NCBI GenBank assembly: GCA_964444065.1
Contig: CAYUFL010000037.1
Location: forward strand, 1-16,666
From: JBGMEA01 sp964444065
Lineage (GTDB): Bacteria; Bacillota; Clostridia; Eubacteriales; Anaerofustaceae
Direction of reading: 5' to 3'
DNA: 16,666 nucleotides
Below are positions 1 through 8,114 of the stretch, piece by piece; position 1 is the first letter of the stretch, and every line of letters starts with the position of its first letter. A program made the position numbers and the translations under genes. The notes below the pieces were generated by a model, which worked only from the letters and a program-made list of their open reading frames with translations, had not been told where the DNA came from and made no database searches.

Positions 1-191
1 CAGACTGTATCTGCAATGTAGGAAACATGCATAAAGAATTTAAGAATGTTGTTCTCATACCACAGTTCACCGGTAACAGCGATCGGAGTACGTATCGAAT
101 AATCGTACTCGGACACGAAACCTTCGCACTGTTGGTCAAAAGCAATATGTTTGGAATCATTTTTAATCAGTTCGGCAATATTGATTTTCAT
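1..191 (-). CDS. yceD: YceD/DUF177 family protein, N-terminal 63 residues (cut by window edge)
   Basis: The minus strand opens with an ATG at 189-191 and stays open to the window edge, giving about 63 residues that begin MKINIAELIKND. The segment with IRTPIAVTGELWYENN, a run of alternating hydrophobic residues, and a possible first Cys of a CxxC at the edge fit the N-terminal beta domain of DUF177/YceD. These proteins are usually about 170 residues and are encoded just upstream of rpmF (ribosomal protein L32). Its position directly downstream of ackA in the same direction matches a common bacterial order, ackA-yceD-rpmF. The ribosome binding site is weak (GGCGAG). A strong promoter lies just upstream, so the gene need not depend on ackA readthrough. 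The family call rests on context and a partial match; rpmF should lie just beyond the left edge. Confidence 0.6.
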   Translation of the reverse strand, partial: MKINIAELIKNDSKHIAFDQQCEGFVSEYDYSIRTPIAVTGELWYENNILKFFMHVSYIADTV

Positions 192-230
192 ATTTACTCG
201 CCGTATTCCGCTATACTAACATGCCATAAT

Positions 231-260
231 ATTATATAAGTATCAGTGTCTGTTTGTCAA
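231..260 (-). promoter_or_regulatory. Sigma-A-like promoter of yceD
   Basis: On the minus strand a perfect TTGACA (255-260) is followed by an 18-bp spacer and a perfect TATAAT (231-236). The predicted start is near 224, giving a leader of about 33 nt before the yceD ATG. This is the best consensus promoter in the window and lies in the 116-bp gap after ackA, where I see no clear terminator. Confidence 0.75.
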
Positions 261-307
261 GCAAATTGGTTAAATAATTCGCTCATTCCAGCAGAGTAAA
301 TGGTATA

Positions 308-1504
308 CTATATCAATTCTTTTGTCAGGTTCATTGTGTCCATCGCTATCATCAATTCTTCGTTGGTTGGGATGACAAAAACCTTCACTTTCGAGTCAGG
401 AGTTGAAATCATTATTTCTTCTCCTCTTTTCTTATTCGCATCTTTATCCAGCTCAACTCCAAGGTAAGTCAGTTTTGTAAGAATCGATTCTCTGGCTTCC
501 GGAGAGTTTTCGCCGACCCCTGCAGTAAAGACAATTGCATCCACTCCGTTCAATACCGCAGCATATGCACCGATCGTACATACAACTTTGTAATCAAACG
601 CATCCAATGCCAGTCTGGCACGTTCGTTTCCTTCATCACTCGCCTGTTCCAAATCCCGAAAGTCGCTGGAAATACCCGATATACCCAAAACCCCAGATTG
701 TTTGTTGAGCATATTATCAATTTCATTGATTGTCATATGTTCTTCATCCGCAAGTACTTTAATTACTGCAGGGTCAATCGTTCCGCTTCGTGTTCCCATA
801 ATCAAACCGTCAAGCGGGGTCAGACCCATGGAGGTATCCATACACTTGCCGTTTTTTACTGCAGCAACGCTCGAGCCGTTGCCCAAATGGCAGGTGATCA
901 GCTTTATATTCTCGTTGCCGAGTATTTTCGCTGCTCTTTGTGAAACGAATTTATGGCTGGTACCGTGAAATCCGTATTTTCGGATGTGATTATTTTCGTA
1001 ATACTTATAAGGAATTGCATAAATAAATGCTTTTTTAGGCATCGTCTGATGAAAAGCCGTATCAAATACTGCTACCATGGGAACGCCGGGGAGCGCTTCC
1101 GCACAAGCATTGATACCGATCAGATTTGCAGGATTGTGCAACGGTCCAAGCGGAACAAATTCTTCAATCGCGTCAAGAACTTTCTCATCAATGATGACAC
1201 TCTCTGCATATTTGCTGCCTCCGTGAAGCACGCGGTGACCGACCGCGTCGATTTCTTTCATGGAAGAAAGAACACCGTATTGCGGATCGACAAGCATTTG
1301 CAAAACCATCTTGATGGCGTCTTTATGACTCTGCATCGTTTGTTGTACTATTTTCTTTTCTTTTCCTGTAGGCTTGTGTGTCAGAACGGATCCTTCAATT
1401 CCGATTCGTTCCACAAGTCCTTTGGCAAGAACTTCCTCTGTCAGCATATCAAATAATTGATATTTCAGCGAAGAGCTGCCGCAATTGACCACTAAAATTT
1501 TCAT
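308..1504 (-). CDS. ackA: Acetate kinase
   Basis: AckA interconverts acetyl phosphate + ADP and acetate + ATP in the cytosol. In an acetogen this is the substrate-level ATP step after acetyl-CoA. The 398-residue length is normal for the family. Visible signatures are the N-terminal VNCGSSSLKYQLF motif, HRVLHGG with the substrate Arg, FDTAFHQTMP with the catalytic Asp, YGFHGTSH with the catalytic His, HLGNGSS, the MGTRSGTIDP loop with the second catalytic Arg, TAGVGENS, and the C-terminal PTNEE with the Mg-binding Glu. The ATG is preceded by GGAGG at good spacing. The hexokinase gene lies 120 bp upstream in the same direction and may be cotranscribed; no pta is visible. Downstream, yceD has its own promoter. 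Nothing appears broken. Confidence 0.97.
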   Translation of the reverse strand: MKILVVNCGSSSLKYQLFDMLTEEVLAKGLVERIGIEGSVLTHKPTGKEKKIVQQTMQSHKDAIKMVLQMLVDPQYGVLSSMKEIDAVGHRVLHGGSKYAESVIIDEKVLDAIEEFVPLGPLHNPANLIGINACAEALPGVPMVAVFDTAFHQTMPKKAFIYAIPYKYYENNHIRKYGFHGTSHKFVSQRAAKILGNENIKLITCHLGNGSSVAAVKNGKCMDTSMGLTPLDGLIMGTRSGTIDPAVIKVLADEEHMTINEIDNMLNKQSGVLGISGISSDFRDLEQASDEGNERARLALDAFDYKVVCTIGAYAAVLNGVDAIVFTAGVGENSPEARESILTKLTYLGVELDKDANKKRGEEIMISTPDSKVKVFVIPTNEELMIAMDTMNLTKELI

Positions 1505-1624
1505 GTATATTTTATCCTCCGATTAATAAATCAAAACAATACTTTATTCAATGACATTCTATGCGATATTTAAGAGAAATTCCAGCTATTTTGAATGCAA
1601 AAAGCGTGTAAAGGGTTTCAGATT

Positions 1625-2881
1625 TCAATTTGAGAGATGAAAAGATGCCGCCAGCGCGGCACCGAGCAACACAGCGTGATCGGTAGAAACACATTCGATA
1701 TCAGCTGCGGTTTGTTTTTGTAACGATTCGAGCAATGTTTTTTTGAAATTTGGAATTTTTTCTGCCGTGGATCCTTCAATCGACAGCAATGCGGGCGCAG
1801 AACATCCGTTTTGTTTCGCGATCAAAGCAGAAAGATTGCTGCAAAGAAGGATTTGTGCGCGATGAACAATCTGCATCGACAATTGCTGCACAATACGTTC
1901 GTCATTGTTCTGCGGTTCATTGGATAGAATTTCACTGACTTCTTTTGCTGTGGCGTTCTGCAGATTGGAAAGATCAAACGTATCCGTAATCAGCCCATCA
2001 CGCTGCGCGTATTGACACGCAATTTCAGTTAATTCTCCCAAGTACTTTCCGCCGACCTTTTTTTCAAACAGATGGTCATTCGGCAGCTCAGAGCATTGAT
2101 CAAGCACATGATCAAACTCGCCGCCCCGGTATCCGTCAAAACAACCGGACTCGGTATTGATTAAATCAAATTCTGCCGACGGCGCATATTTTGTCTTACG
2201 AACATTGCTGCACTTTTCACGGTAACAGGAGTTTGTTCCGGTTCCCAAAATAAGTCCAGTAAGTGACTGATAGCGATGCACGTCATACTTTACCGCAACC
2301 GACAAAAGAGACGCAACCGAATCATTCACAATCGCAAGCGGCAGCTTTTTAGTCGTCATTTGAGCGAGCTGTCCAGTAAGACCCTCACGCAAACTTTTGT
2401 TCTGAATACCCTCAACAACGATCTCTTTTGCCATCTCGCGAATGATCATATCATGCTGATTGGTTATTTCTCCGGGAAAGGCAAAACTGATACCGATGGC
2501 GTCCGCTTTTATAGCAAAAGGCAATAATATTTGTGCAAACTCAAGGAAAAAATCTTCTGCACTGAGGGAGGTATACCGACCCAACATAGAATACTTTTCC
2601 AAATGGTCAATTTCAATATGGCGTCCGCTGGTTATTTTTACCAAGGCAATGCGTAAATGTGTGCCTCCGGCATCCACCGCAGCAATCGTAACAGGACGAT
2701 CGAAAGTATGCAATTTAGCCATATCAATAAATGCAGGATACATAGACATTCCCTGCTCTTGGGCGACAAGCATCCCCTGATTCATCTGATCAAGAAATAA
2801 TCCATTCAACGAGTCTGCATCGACTTGATCGGGGTGCATACGGTATCGCTTCAAAAATTGGTTTACACTAAGATCGTTCAT
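1625..2881 (-). CDS. Hexokinase-family sugar kinase (eukaryotic-type hexokinase fold)
   Basis: Predicted cytosolic ATP-dependent hexose kinase of 418 residues. Hexokinase-family motifs appear in order: phosphate-1 DAGGTHLR at about 70-77, SFAFPGEI at 132-139, the catalytic-Asp motif VNDSVASL at 185-192 (D187), phosphate-2 LGTGTNSCY at 212-220, NTESGCF at 242-248 with the substrate Glu, FEKKVGGKYLGEL at 272-284, and an adenosine-type IEGSTAE near 368. This pattern (GTGTN, FEK.x.GKYLGEL) is that of the hexokinase_1/hexokinase_2 family known from eukaryotes, not the ROK or Glk glucokinases usual in bacteria. I start at the ATG at 2879-2881, which has GAGG five bases upstream; a GTG at 2917 would add 12 residues but has no good ribosome site. 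It has its own promoter and follows the acs terminator. The sugar specificity cannot be read from the sequence. Confidence 0.85.
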   Translation of the reverse strand: MNDLSVNQFLKRYRMHPDQVDADSLNGLFLDQMNQGMLVAQEQGMSMYPAFIDMAKLHTFDRPVTIAAVDAGGTHLRIALVKITSGRHIEIDHLEKYSMLGRYTSLSAEDFFLEFAQILLPFAIKADAIGISFAFPGEITNQHDMIIREMAKEIVVEGIQNKSLREGLTGQLAQMTTKKLPLAIVNDSVASLLSVAVKYDVHRYQSLTGLILGTGTNSCYREKCSNVRKTKYAPSAEFDLINTESGCFDGYRGGEFDHVLDQCSELPNDHLFEKKVGGKYLGELTEIACQYAQRDGLITDTFDLSNLQNATAKEVSEILSNEPQNNDERIVQQLSMQIVHRAQILLCSNLSALIAKQNGCSAPALLSIEGSTAEKIPNFKKTLLESLQKQTAADIECVSTDHAVLLGAALAASFHLSN

Positions 2882-2925
2882 CTGAACCTCATAAGGTTTC
2901 AACAATAAAAAATACACATAATTTA

Positions 2926-2955
2926 ATTATATACACTCTTTATCGGATAAACCAA
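2926..2955 (-). promoter_or_regulatory. Promoter of the hexokinase gene with palindromic operator
   Basis: On the minus strand TTGGTT (2950-2955), an 18-bp spacer and a perfect TATAAT (2926-2931) form a sigma-A-like promoter, with a predicted start near 2919. A perfect palindrome TTTATC-G-GATAAA (2939-2951) fills the spacer and touches the -35, a typical repressor position. Two near-identical 16-mers (2946-2961 and 2967-2982) overlap it. Confidence 0.55.
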
Positions 2956-2982
2956 AGATAATATAAGATAAACAAAAGATAA
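2946..2982. repeat. Tandem 16-bp direct repeats, 21-bp period
   Basis: GATAAACCAAAGATAA (2946-2961) and GATAAACAAAAGATAA (2967-2982) differ at one base and start 21 bp apart, about two helical turns. They span the -35 of the hexokinase promoter and the tail of the acs terminator. They may be a paired protein-binding site, or a by-product of AT-rich sequence. Confidence 0.5.
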
Positions 2983-3008
2983 GAGTGCGGAGATTCCGCA
3001 CCCTTATC
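2967..3008 (-). terminator. Rho-independent terminator of the cooS-cooC-acsB operon
   Basis: Nine bases after the acsB stop, the arms 2995-3008 and 2978-2991 pair over 14 positions with one mismatch and a 3-nt loop. On the minus strand the stem is followed by TCTTTTGTTTATC. The GC-rich core (GTGCGGA/TCCGCAC) makes this a strong terminator separating the acs operon from the hexokinase gene. Confidence 0.85.
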
Positions 3009-3016
3009 GGATCATA

Positions 3017-5149
3017 TTACATCATCGGATCCATGGCCAAGGCCGGGTGTCCTTTTTCAGTAAGGAATGCGATCAACGCTTCGCCGTCCTGAGCAGTGTT
3101 TTCATCACCGACCATATCAGTAAAGTTATCGATTCCGTACAATTCTTTTGCAGTTTTATTAAGCTTTTCAGCAACTGTATCTTTGAGTGCTTTTGGCATC
3201 CACACGATACGTTCGATACCGCCTTCTGCTTTCATAAACTTTTTGGAAGCAATGAAATGTTTGCCGTGACCCATGAAGCCCGGAGTCTGAACACCGCCGC
3301 CTGTCATGGAAGCCAGTTCGCCGAAGCTCATACCAAGCGGTGTCAGTCCGGCGTATTCACGATTGACAATTACAACGCCGTTTGAGAAAGGTTCGATTCC
3401 GCAGATACATTCGAAGCAGCCGCAGCTTGTCATCGGATCTTCCATAATGGAGTAAAGTGTTACTTTCTGCAGTGCACCTTGAGAAAGTTTTGCAACCGCA
3501 TCGTTGACATCATCCCAAGCGCCTGTTACTTCGTTCTGCAGACCGCCTTTGGTAATCATCTGGCAAGGACCGGATGGATCCAGTTCTTTTGTTGCTTTTG
3601 CATCCAACCAGCTCACCGCGCCGCAAAGACCAAGTCTTTCCGGAGTAACTACGCAAACGTGGGAAGGAGCGAATGATTGGCAAAGTGTGCAGCTGTAGAA
3701 TACATCTACGCTTTCGTCTGTCAGAGAATTCAAACGTTCGTCACGTTTGTCATAGGCAGGAATTGCAACTTTCTGTCTGAGTTCTTTTACTTTTTCAGGA
3801 TCAGTTACGATAGTGATCTGACATTTATCAACAACAGCATCAAATTCGTCTTTCATTTTTGCATAAAGCACTTCGCCGAAATGTTTCGCACGCAGACCTG
3901 CATCAAAGTCAGATTTACTGACACGGATACGGATCATATCTCTTTGTCCGGTGTGCATAACACCTTCCATGTAGTTCAGGAAATAGTGAATTTTTCTTTC
4001 CAAGACCGGTTCAAAGTCGTACTGCATGCTCTTGCCTGCAACATCAACCATGATCGCGATCGGCATTTTGCCGGGAACTTCATCAAGTTGGTCAAAGTCT
4101 TTTCCGATGAGTTCGATTTTGTGATCTTCCACTTCGCTGGCTTCTTTCATCTGAACGAGTTCGAAAGAATCCATTTTGGAACCGTCGATTTCAAGCTGCA
4201 TGTCGTTACGTCTGATAATTTCACCTTCGAACGCTGCCGCAAATGCAACCGGAATCGGAATTTCCGTGATTTTAATTTTGATGCCGCGCGCTTCCAAAGA
4301 AGTCGCAACAAGATCGTCGTTATTCGCTTGATAAATGAGTCGTTTCGGAACATACCAGATGTTTTCGGTTTCGTCTGTAAGAACAGGGAAGCCGAGAGCA
4401 ATTGCGCCGCCGCCGCATGCTACCGTCATGTCTGTGAGCGGTGCAAATGCGTTAACAAATGCTTTTACACGATCTGAAGTATATCTGAGAAGTTCTGCAT
4501 AGGAACCGGGTTTCACAGCACCGAAAATGAGTGCTGCACGGATTGCCACACTGACAACATGAATCACTGAAGGAAGATCCTGTCCAAGAGGAACAATACG
4601 CACATCAAAATTCATGTTAACACCGGCTTCAACAGCCTGATCGATGATTCCGCCAACCAGGAACACCATGATTCCTTTTGACTGATAATCTTTGATTAAT
4701 TTTGCGGCAATTTCCTTGGAAGGAGCCGGTCCGATCATAACAGCAACGCCCGGGATATCTCCGGTAACGAGCGGTACGCCCAAAGAACGGATTTCTGCAT
4801 CGGAAAGATGTCCGTGGTATGGATCAGCGTAAGGAGTTTCTTCCATTACGTATTTGATTGCTTCAATAATTTCTGCTGACATCGCGGTAGCGATACCGGA
4901 TGTGAAAACATGTTCTGTTCTGTTTTCATGACACATCATATCTTTGATTGTGTCCAATGTTATTTTGAGTTCTCCGAGTGTTTTTACTTTTACTTCGGTA
5001 AAAGCATAAATCACAGGAAGACCGTAAGCCGTATCGGGTAAAGATACACTGTGGTCTGCGCCAAATTTGGCGATCGCTTTATCTACACCGGCTACTGCTA
5101 AATCATACATTTGATCTGAGCCGTTAAAGACTCGTTCGAAAAGTGTCAT
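3017..5149 (-). CDS. acsB: Acetyl-CoA synthase (CODH/ACS alpha subunit)
   Basis: AcsB joins CO from the CODH subunit, a methyl group from the corrinoid iron-sulfur protein and CoA into acetyl-CoA at the Ni-Ni-[4Fe-4S] A-cluster. The protein is 710 residues, close to bacterial ACS length (about 730), and keeps the N-terminal CODH-contact domain that archaeal CdhC lacks. The [4Fe-4S] ligands of the A-cluster are C487, C490, C499 and C509, in YSCTLCQSFAPSHVC and GLCGAVSWLDAKA. The distal-nickel C576-G577-C578 motif lies 67 residues further on. This spacing equals that of the Moorella enzyme as I recall it. The C-terminal GGGVQTPGFMGHGK and EKGHPALAMDP are also family-typical. Two further cysteines, C581 and C583, follow the CGC motif. 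The ATG has GGAGTGAG upstream. It is the last gene of its operon, 20 bp after cooC. The corrinoid protein genes are not next to it. Confidence 0.97.
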   Translation of the reverse strand: MTLFERVFNGSDQMYDLAVAGVDKAIAKFGADHSVSLPDTAYGLPVIYAFTEVKVKTLGELKITLDTIKDMMCHENRTEHVFTSGIATAMSAEIIEAIKYVMEETPYADPYHGHLSDAEIRSLGVPLVTGDIPGVAVMIGPAPSKEIAAKLIKDYQSKGIMVFLVGGIIDQAVEAGVNMNFDVRIVPLGQDLPSVIHVVSVAIRAALIFGAVKPGSYAELLRYTSDRVKAFVNAFAPLTDMTVACGGGAIALGFPVLTDETENIWYVPKRLIYQANNDDLVATSLEARGIKIKITEIPIPVAFAAAFEGEIIRRNDMQLEIDGSKMDSFELVQMKEASEVEDHKIELIGKDFDQLDEVPGKMPIAIMVDVAGKSMQYDFEPVLERKIHYFLNYMEGVMHTGQRDMIRIRVSKSDFDAGLRAKHFGEVLYAKMKDEFDAVVDKCQITIVTDPEKVKELRQKVAIPAYDKRDERLNSLTDESVDVFYSCTLCQSFAPSHVCVVTPERLGLCGAVSWLDAKATKELDPSGPCQMITKGGLQNEVTGAWDDVNDAVAKLSQGALQKVTLYSIMEDPMTSCGCFECICGIEPFSNGVVIVNREYAGLTPLGMSFGELASMTGGGVQTPGFMGHGKHFIASKKFMKAEGGIERIVWMPKALKDTVAEKLNKTAKELYGIDNFTDMVGDENTAQDGEALIAFLTEKGHPALAMDPMM

Positions 5150-5169
5150 TTTTATCTCACTCCGTATAA

Positions 5170-5952
5170 TTATTCTTTCGTTTCGAATTCTCGATCTATT
5201 TTTTCCTTGATGACCTTAATTTCATCGATTGCAGCCGCACTGAAATCAAACGGTGATTTCCCCTGTCTGTCGGCATCGATCACTTCTTTGTTGTAGTGAA
5301 CGAAACCGAGCAGATCGTCTTTGATATATTCTTTAATGAAGTTTTCGTCGTCTTCGTTGCGAACTTTATTCGCAACCACACGCACGTTTTTAACCCCAAG
5401 ATCCTGCGCAAGCTGCTTTACCTTTTCGTATGTTTGAATGCTGCGTGCACCGGGTTCAATCACAACGATGAACTGATCCACACTGTCCGCAGTTCCCCTG
5501 CCGAGGTGTTCAATACCTGCTTCCATATCCATGATGATAACATCCCGGCTTTGGAGAACCAAATGAGAAATCAAACGTTTCAGTAAAACATGTTCGGGAC
5601 ATACACATCCGCTTCCGCCGGTTTCTACCGTACCCAGTGTCAGCAACTTGATGCCGTTCGCTTTTTTTGCGTATTGTTCGGGTATATCATCAACTTTGGG
5701 GTTGATCTTGAAGAATTTTCCGAAATTTTCTTCGGAAGAACCGGTACGTTCGGCAACAAGCTTTTTCATTTGAGAAATCGGAACGATTTCCTTGAGCTGG
5801 CTTTCCGTAAATCCAAGCGCGAGTCCGAGATTTGCATCAGGATCGGCATCTACTGCCAGTACGCTTCGTCCTTCTTCTGCATAAAGACGGGCTAGTATCG
5901 CAGAGAAAGTAGTTTTCCCGACTCCGCCTTTTCCTGTAACGGCAATTTTCAT
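5170..5952 (-). CDS. cooC: CODH/ACS nickel-insertion ATPase (CooC/AcsF type)
   Basis: This is a P-loop ATPase of the SIMIBI/MinD class that matures the nickel sites of CODH and/or ACS. The 260 residues begin MKIAVTGKGGVGKTT, a deviant Walker A with the signature Lys 8 and Lys 13. VLAVDADPDANLG follows at about 31-43. A CxC metal-binding motif, C116 and C118 in GSGCVCPE, is known in this family to bridge the dimer and bind nickel. The Walker B-like VIIMDMEAG is at about 138-146. It lies 35 bp after cooS and 20 bp before acsB, so it is cotranscribed with both likely clients. I cannot decide between CooC (CODH-specific) and AcsF (ACS-associated) naming from sequence alone. The ribosome site is AAGGTG. 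Confidence 0.93.
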   Translation of the reverse strand: MKIAVTGKGGVGKTTFSAILARLYAEEGRSVLAVDADPDANLGLALGFTESQLKEIVPISQMKKLVAERTGSSEENFGKFFKINPKVDDIPEQYAKKANGIKLLTLGTVETGGSGCVCPEHVLLKRLISHLVLQSRDVIIMDMEAGIEHLGRGTADSVDQFIVVIEPGARSIQTYEKVKQLAQDLGVKNVRVVANKVRNEDDENFIKEYIKDDLLGFVHYNKEVIDADRQGKSPFDFSAAAIDEIKVIKEKIDREFETKE

Positions 5953-5987
5953 TCAATATCACCTTACTTTTTTGAAATTGATTTATT

Positions 5988-7880
5988 TTAGATGTTCAGT
6001 GCAGTTCTCTTCTCTTCGATGCAATTAATCATGTCTTGTACAAGGACTTCGGGATCCATATTTATCGAAAAACCTGCACCGACGAGTTTCTTTGTTCCTT
6101 CGGTAATCAATTCCATCATTTTGTCGGAACCTTTTACCTGAGGTTCGATTCCAAGGAATGTTTGAATGCCGCTACCTATAACGTAATTAGCGATAGAATA
6201 AGCCTTTTCACTCATCCACTCAGGTGCACATCCAATTATTGGCAGATCAGGAATTGCAACACCCCATTTTTGAGATATACCGTTAACTAAGAGAAGAATA
6301 CGACTGATATCAACACAAGAACCCATGTGAAGCACAGGGGGAATGTCAGCAAGTTCGCAAACCGTTCGCAAACCGTCTCCGCAAAGATTTTTCGCTTCTT
6401 TTGACATAAGACCAGCTTTTGCCGCAGCTTGAGCCGTACAGCCTGTCGCAACAACGATAATGTCGTTTTTCAAAAGCGTTTTCATGATCTCGATGTGGGA
6501 GTAATCTGGTCGAACTTTCGGATTGTTGCATCCTACAATACCAACCGCTCCCCGCAACACGCCGGATTTTACACAATCAATAAGAGGTTCATATGTGCCA
6601 AGCTGATCAACATAAGAATTTGTAACGGTATCCAGCTGTTTGATGATCGCCTCACAAGAATAACCTACGACTGCTTTTTGTTTGTTAGCAGGAATATAAA
6701 CTTTTGTATTATCTCTGTTTTCAAAATTATCGATTGCTTCTTTTACGATCTCTTTTGCGATTTCCAAAGCTCTGTGTTCGTCAAATTCCATATAAATGGA
6801 ACCAGGGATTCTCGCTTTCGGAGATGTTGTAATAAATTTGGTATGGTAGCATTTCGTCAACGCCGAAAGCGCGGGGAAAATACATTGAATGTCAACAACC
6901 ATCGCTTCGATAGCTCCTGTTAAAACAGCATTTTCCTGCATAAGGAAGTTACCAGCAATTCTGACACCGTGACGCATTGCTGCTTCATTCGCAGTACAAC
7001 ACAGTCCGGCAATATTAATTCCTTTTGCGCCTTTTTCCTTTGCGTATCGAACCATTTCCGGATCTTCAGCTGCCATTACAACCATTTCGGATAAAGAAGG
7101 TTCATGTCCATGGATGATGATATTGACCATATCTTTTTCAATAACACCCAAATCGGCTTCTGTTTCTTTCGGCATCGGTGTACCAAAGATAATATCTGAA
7201 AATTCGGTTCCCATCATAGAACCACCCCAGCCATCAGCAAGACCTGTACGAATACCTTGTTTTACAAGTGCGTCAGCATCACAGCTACATCCCATATGTG
7301 TCATATGCATGATTTCGCATATTTCTCTATCAATTGCACGCGGCATAACGCCTGCTTCTGCCCATGTTTGTTTTCTTTCGTCAGTTGCTCTTTCCGCAAA
7401 TCTTTGTGTACCAAACGGTTTTCCGTATTCATTTAATCCGACTAAAGCAACTTCGTGAGCAACATCGTAGATATCTCTTCCTTCTGTCGGAATGTCCCAT
7501 TCTGCAGCAAGTTTAAGCAGCTTCCCTTCATCTTTAACGGTATAATTGCCGTCTCTGGATGAAATATACATCGTATGAGCGATATCACGACCATGATCTG
7601 AATGTGCCGCTGCACCTCCAGCGATTGATCGGATATAATTTCTTGCTGCAATTGCTGCAGCGTCTGCTCCGCAAATCCCTCGCGGCGCTTTCGGCGTAAT
7701 TCTGCACGGACCCATTGAACAGATTCTGCAGCAAATGCCATCTTCACCAAATTTGCATTGTGGTTTCTGAGCCTGTTTTCTGTCTTGCCAAGTTTCCGCA
7801 AATCTTTCTTTGGCGAGATTTGAGAGTACTTCAGAAACGGCTTCCATTTCTTCAACGGATGTAAATTGTTTGATTTCCAT
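5988..7880 (-). CDS. cooS: Anaerobic carbon monoxide dehydrogenase, catalytic subunit (CODH/ACS beta)
   Basis: This enzyme catalyses CO + H2O to CO2 + 2 electrons + 2 protons, and the reverse, at a Ni-Fe-S C-cluster; in the acs operon it supplies CO to AcsB and may be called acsA. It has 630 residues. D-cluster ligands are C42 and C50; B-cluster ligands are C51, C54, C59 and C70, in CCRICSMGPCR and GICGAD. Candidate C-cluster ligands are H257 or H259 (IIIHGHEPSLSEM), C294 or C295 (GLCCTANE), C333, C451 (GIVGCNNP), C481 (ATGCTAQ) and C522 (MGSCVD). H93 and K559 match the known acid-base residues. All key residues are present, so it should be active. The start has a strong AGGAGG. It is the first gene of the operon, with a 442-bp leader region upstream and cooC 35 bp downstream. 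Confidence 0.97.
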   Translation of the reverse strand: MEIKQFTSVEEMEAVSEVLSNLAKERFAETWQDRKQAQKPQCKFGEDGICCRICSMGPCRITPKAPRGICGADAAAIAARNYIRSIAGGAAAHSDHGRDIAHTMYISSRDGNYTVKDEGKLLKLAAEWDIPTEGRDIYDVAHEVALVGLNEYGKPFGTQRFAERATDERKQTWAEAGVMPRAIDREICEIMHMTHMGCSCDADALVKQGIRTGLADGWGGSMMGTEFSDIIFGTPMPKETEADLGVIEKDMVNIIIHGHEPSLSEMVVMAAEDPEMVRYAKEKGAKGINIAGLCCTANEAAMRHGVRIAGNFLMQENAVLTGAIEAMVVDIQCIFPALSALTKCYHTKFITTSPKARIPGSIYMEFDEHRALEIAKEIVKEAIDNFENRDNTKVYIPANKQKAVVGYSCEAIIKQLDTVTNSYVDQLGTYEPLIDCVKSGVLRGAVGIVGCNNPKVRPDYSHIEIMKTLLKNDIIVVATGCTAQAAAKAGLMSKEAKNLCGDGLRTVCELADIPPVLHMGSCVDISRILLLVNGISQKWGVAIPDLPIIGCAPEWMSEKAYSIANYVIGSGIQTFLGIEPQVKGSDKMMELITEGTKKLVGAGFSINMDPEVLVQDMINCIEEKRTALNI

Positions 7881-7928
7881 TGAACCTCCTCCTGGATGTA
7901 AGTATTTTTTAATTCATGCAAACAAATA

Positions 7929-7957
7929 ATTATGAAAATGTTTACAACGTCATTCAA
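7929..7957 (-). promoter_or_regulatory. Candidate proximal promoter of the cooS-cooC-acsB operon
   Basis: On the minus strand TTGAAT (7952-7957), a 17-bp spacer and CATAAT (7929-7934) would start transcription near 7922, leaving a leader of about 42 nt before cooS. A small palindrome GCATAATGATGC (7960-7971) lies just upstream. The match to consensus is moderate in AT-rich DNA. Confidence 0.45.
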
Positions 7958-8085
7958 CAGCATAATGATGCAGTAACGATAACATTGTTTGCCAATATTA
8001 AACAAAATTGATGGATAAAAATTGAAAATTATCTATTTTGGAAGAATTGAAGAAGTGTTTTGACTAAAGAGTCTGTTGCAAGGTC

Positions 8086-8114
8086 ATTCTATCATTGTTC
8101 ATTCAAGAATTCAA
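8086..8114 (-). promoter_or_regulatory. Candidate distal promoter of the cooS operon
   Basis: On the minus strand TTGAAT (8109-8114), a 17-bp spacer and TAGAAT (8086-8091) would start near 8079 and give a leader of about 200 nt. It may be a second, alternatively regulated promoter or a chance match in a region near 30% GC. Confidence 0.35.

Noticed and set aside
27..239. 70-codon plus-strand frame at the left edge
   Set aside because: It is antisense to the yceD start and its promoter; the minus-strand reading has family-like features and a consensus promoter.
1505..1624. Candidate ackA promoter TTGAAT-N17-TATTAA on the minus strand
   Set aside because: Its predicted start would fall inside the ackA ribosome site, leaving no usable leader; ackA may instead be transcribed from the hexokinase promoter or another site.
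3677..4477. 266-codon open frame on the plus strand inside acsB
   Set aside because: It is antisense to a fully supported acsB, rich in Phe, His and Asn typical of reverse-frame reading, and has no ribosome site.
7442..8005. 187-codon minus-strand frame overlapping the start of cooS
   Set aside because: It reads the cooS 5' end in another frame; cooS has AGGAGG and full family similarity.
8074..8079. TGTTGC half-site upstream of cooS, matching the hcp operator arm
   Set aside because: No second arm is present at the right distance, so a single 6-mer is not evidence of regulation by the CRP/FNR protein.
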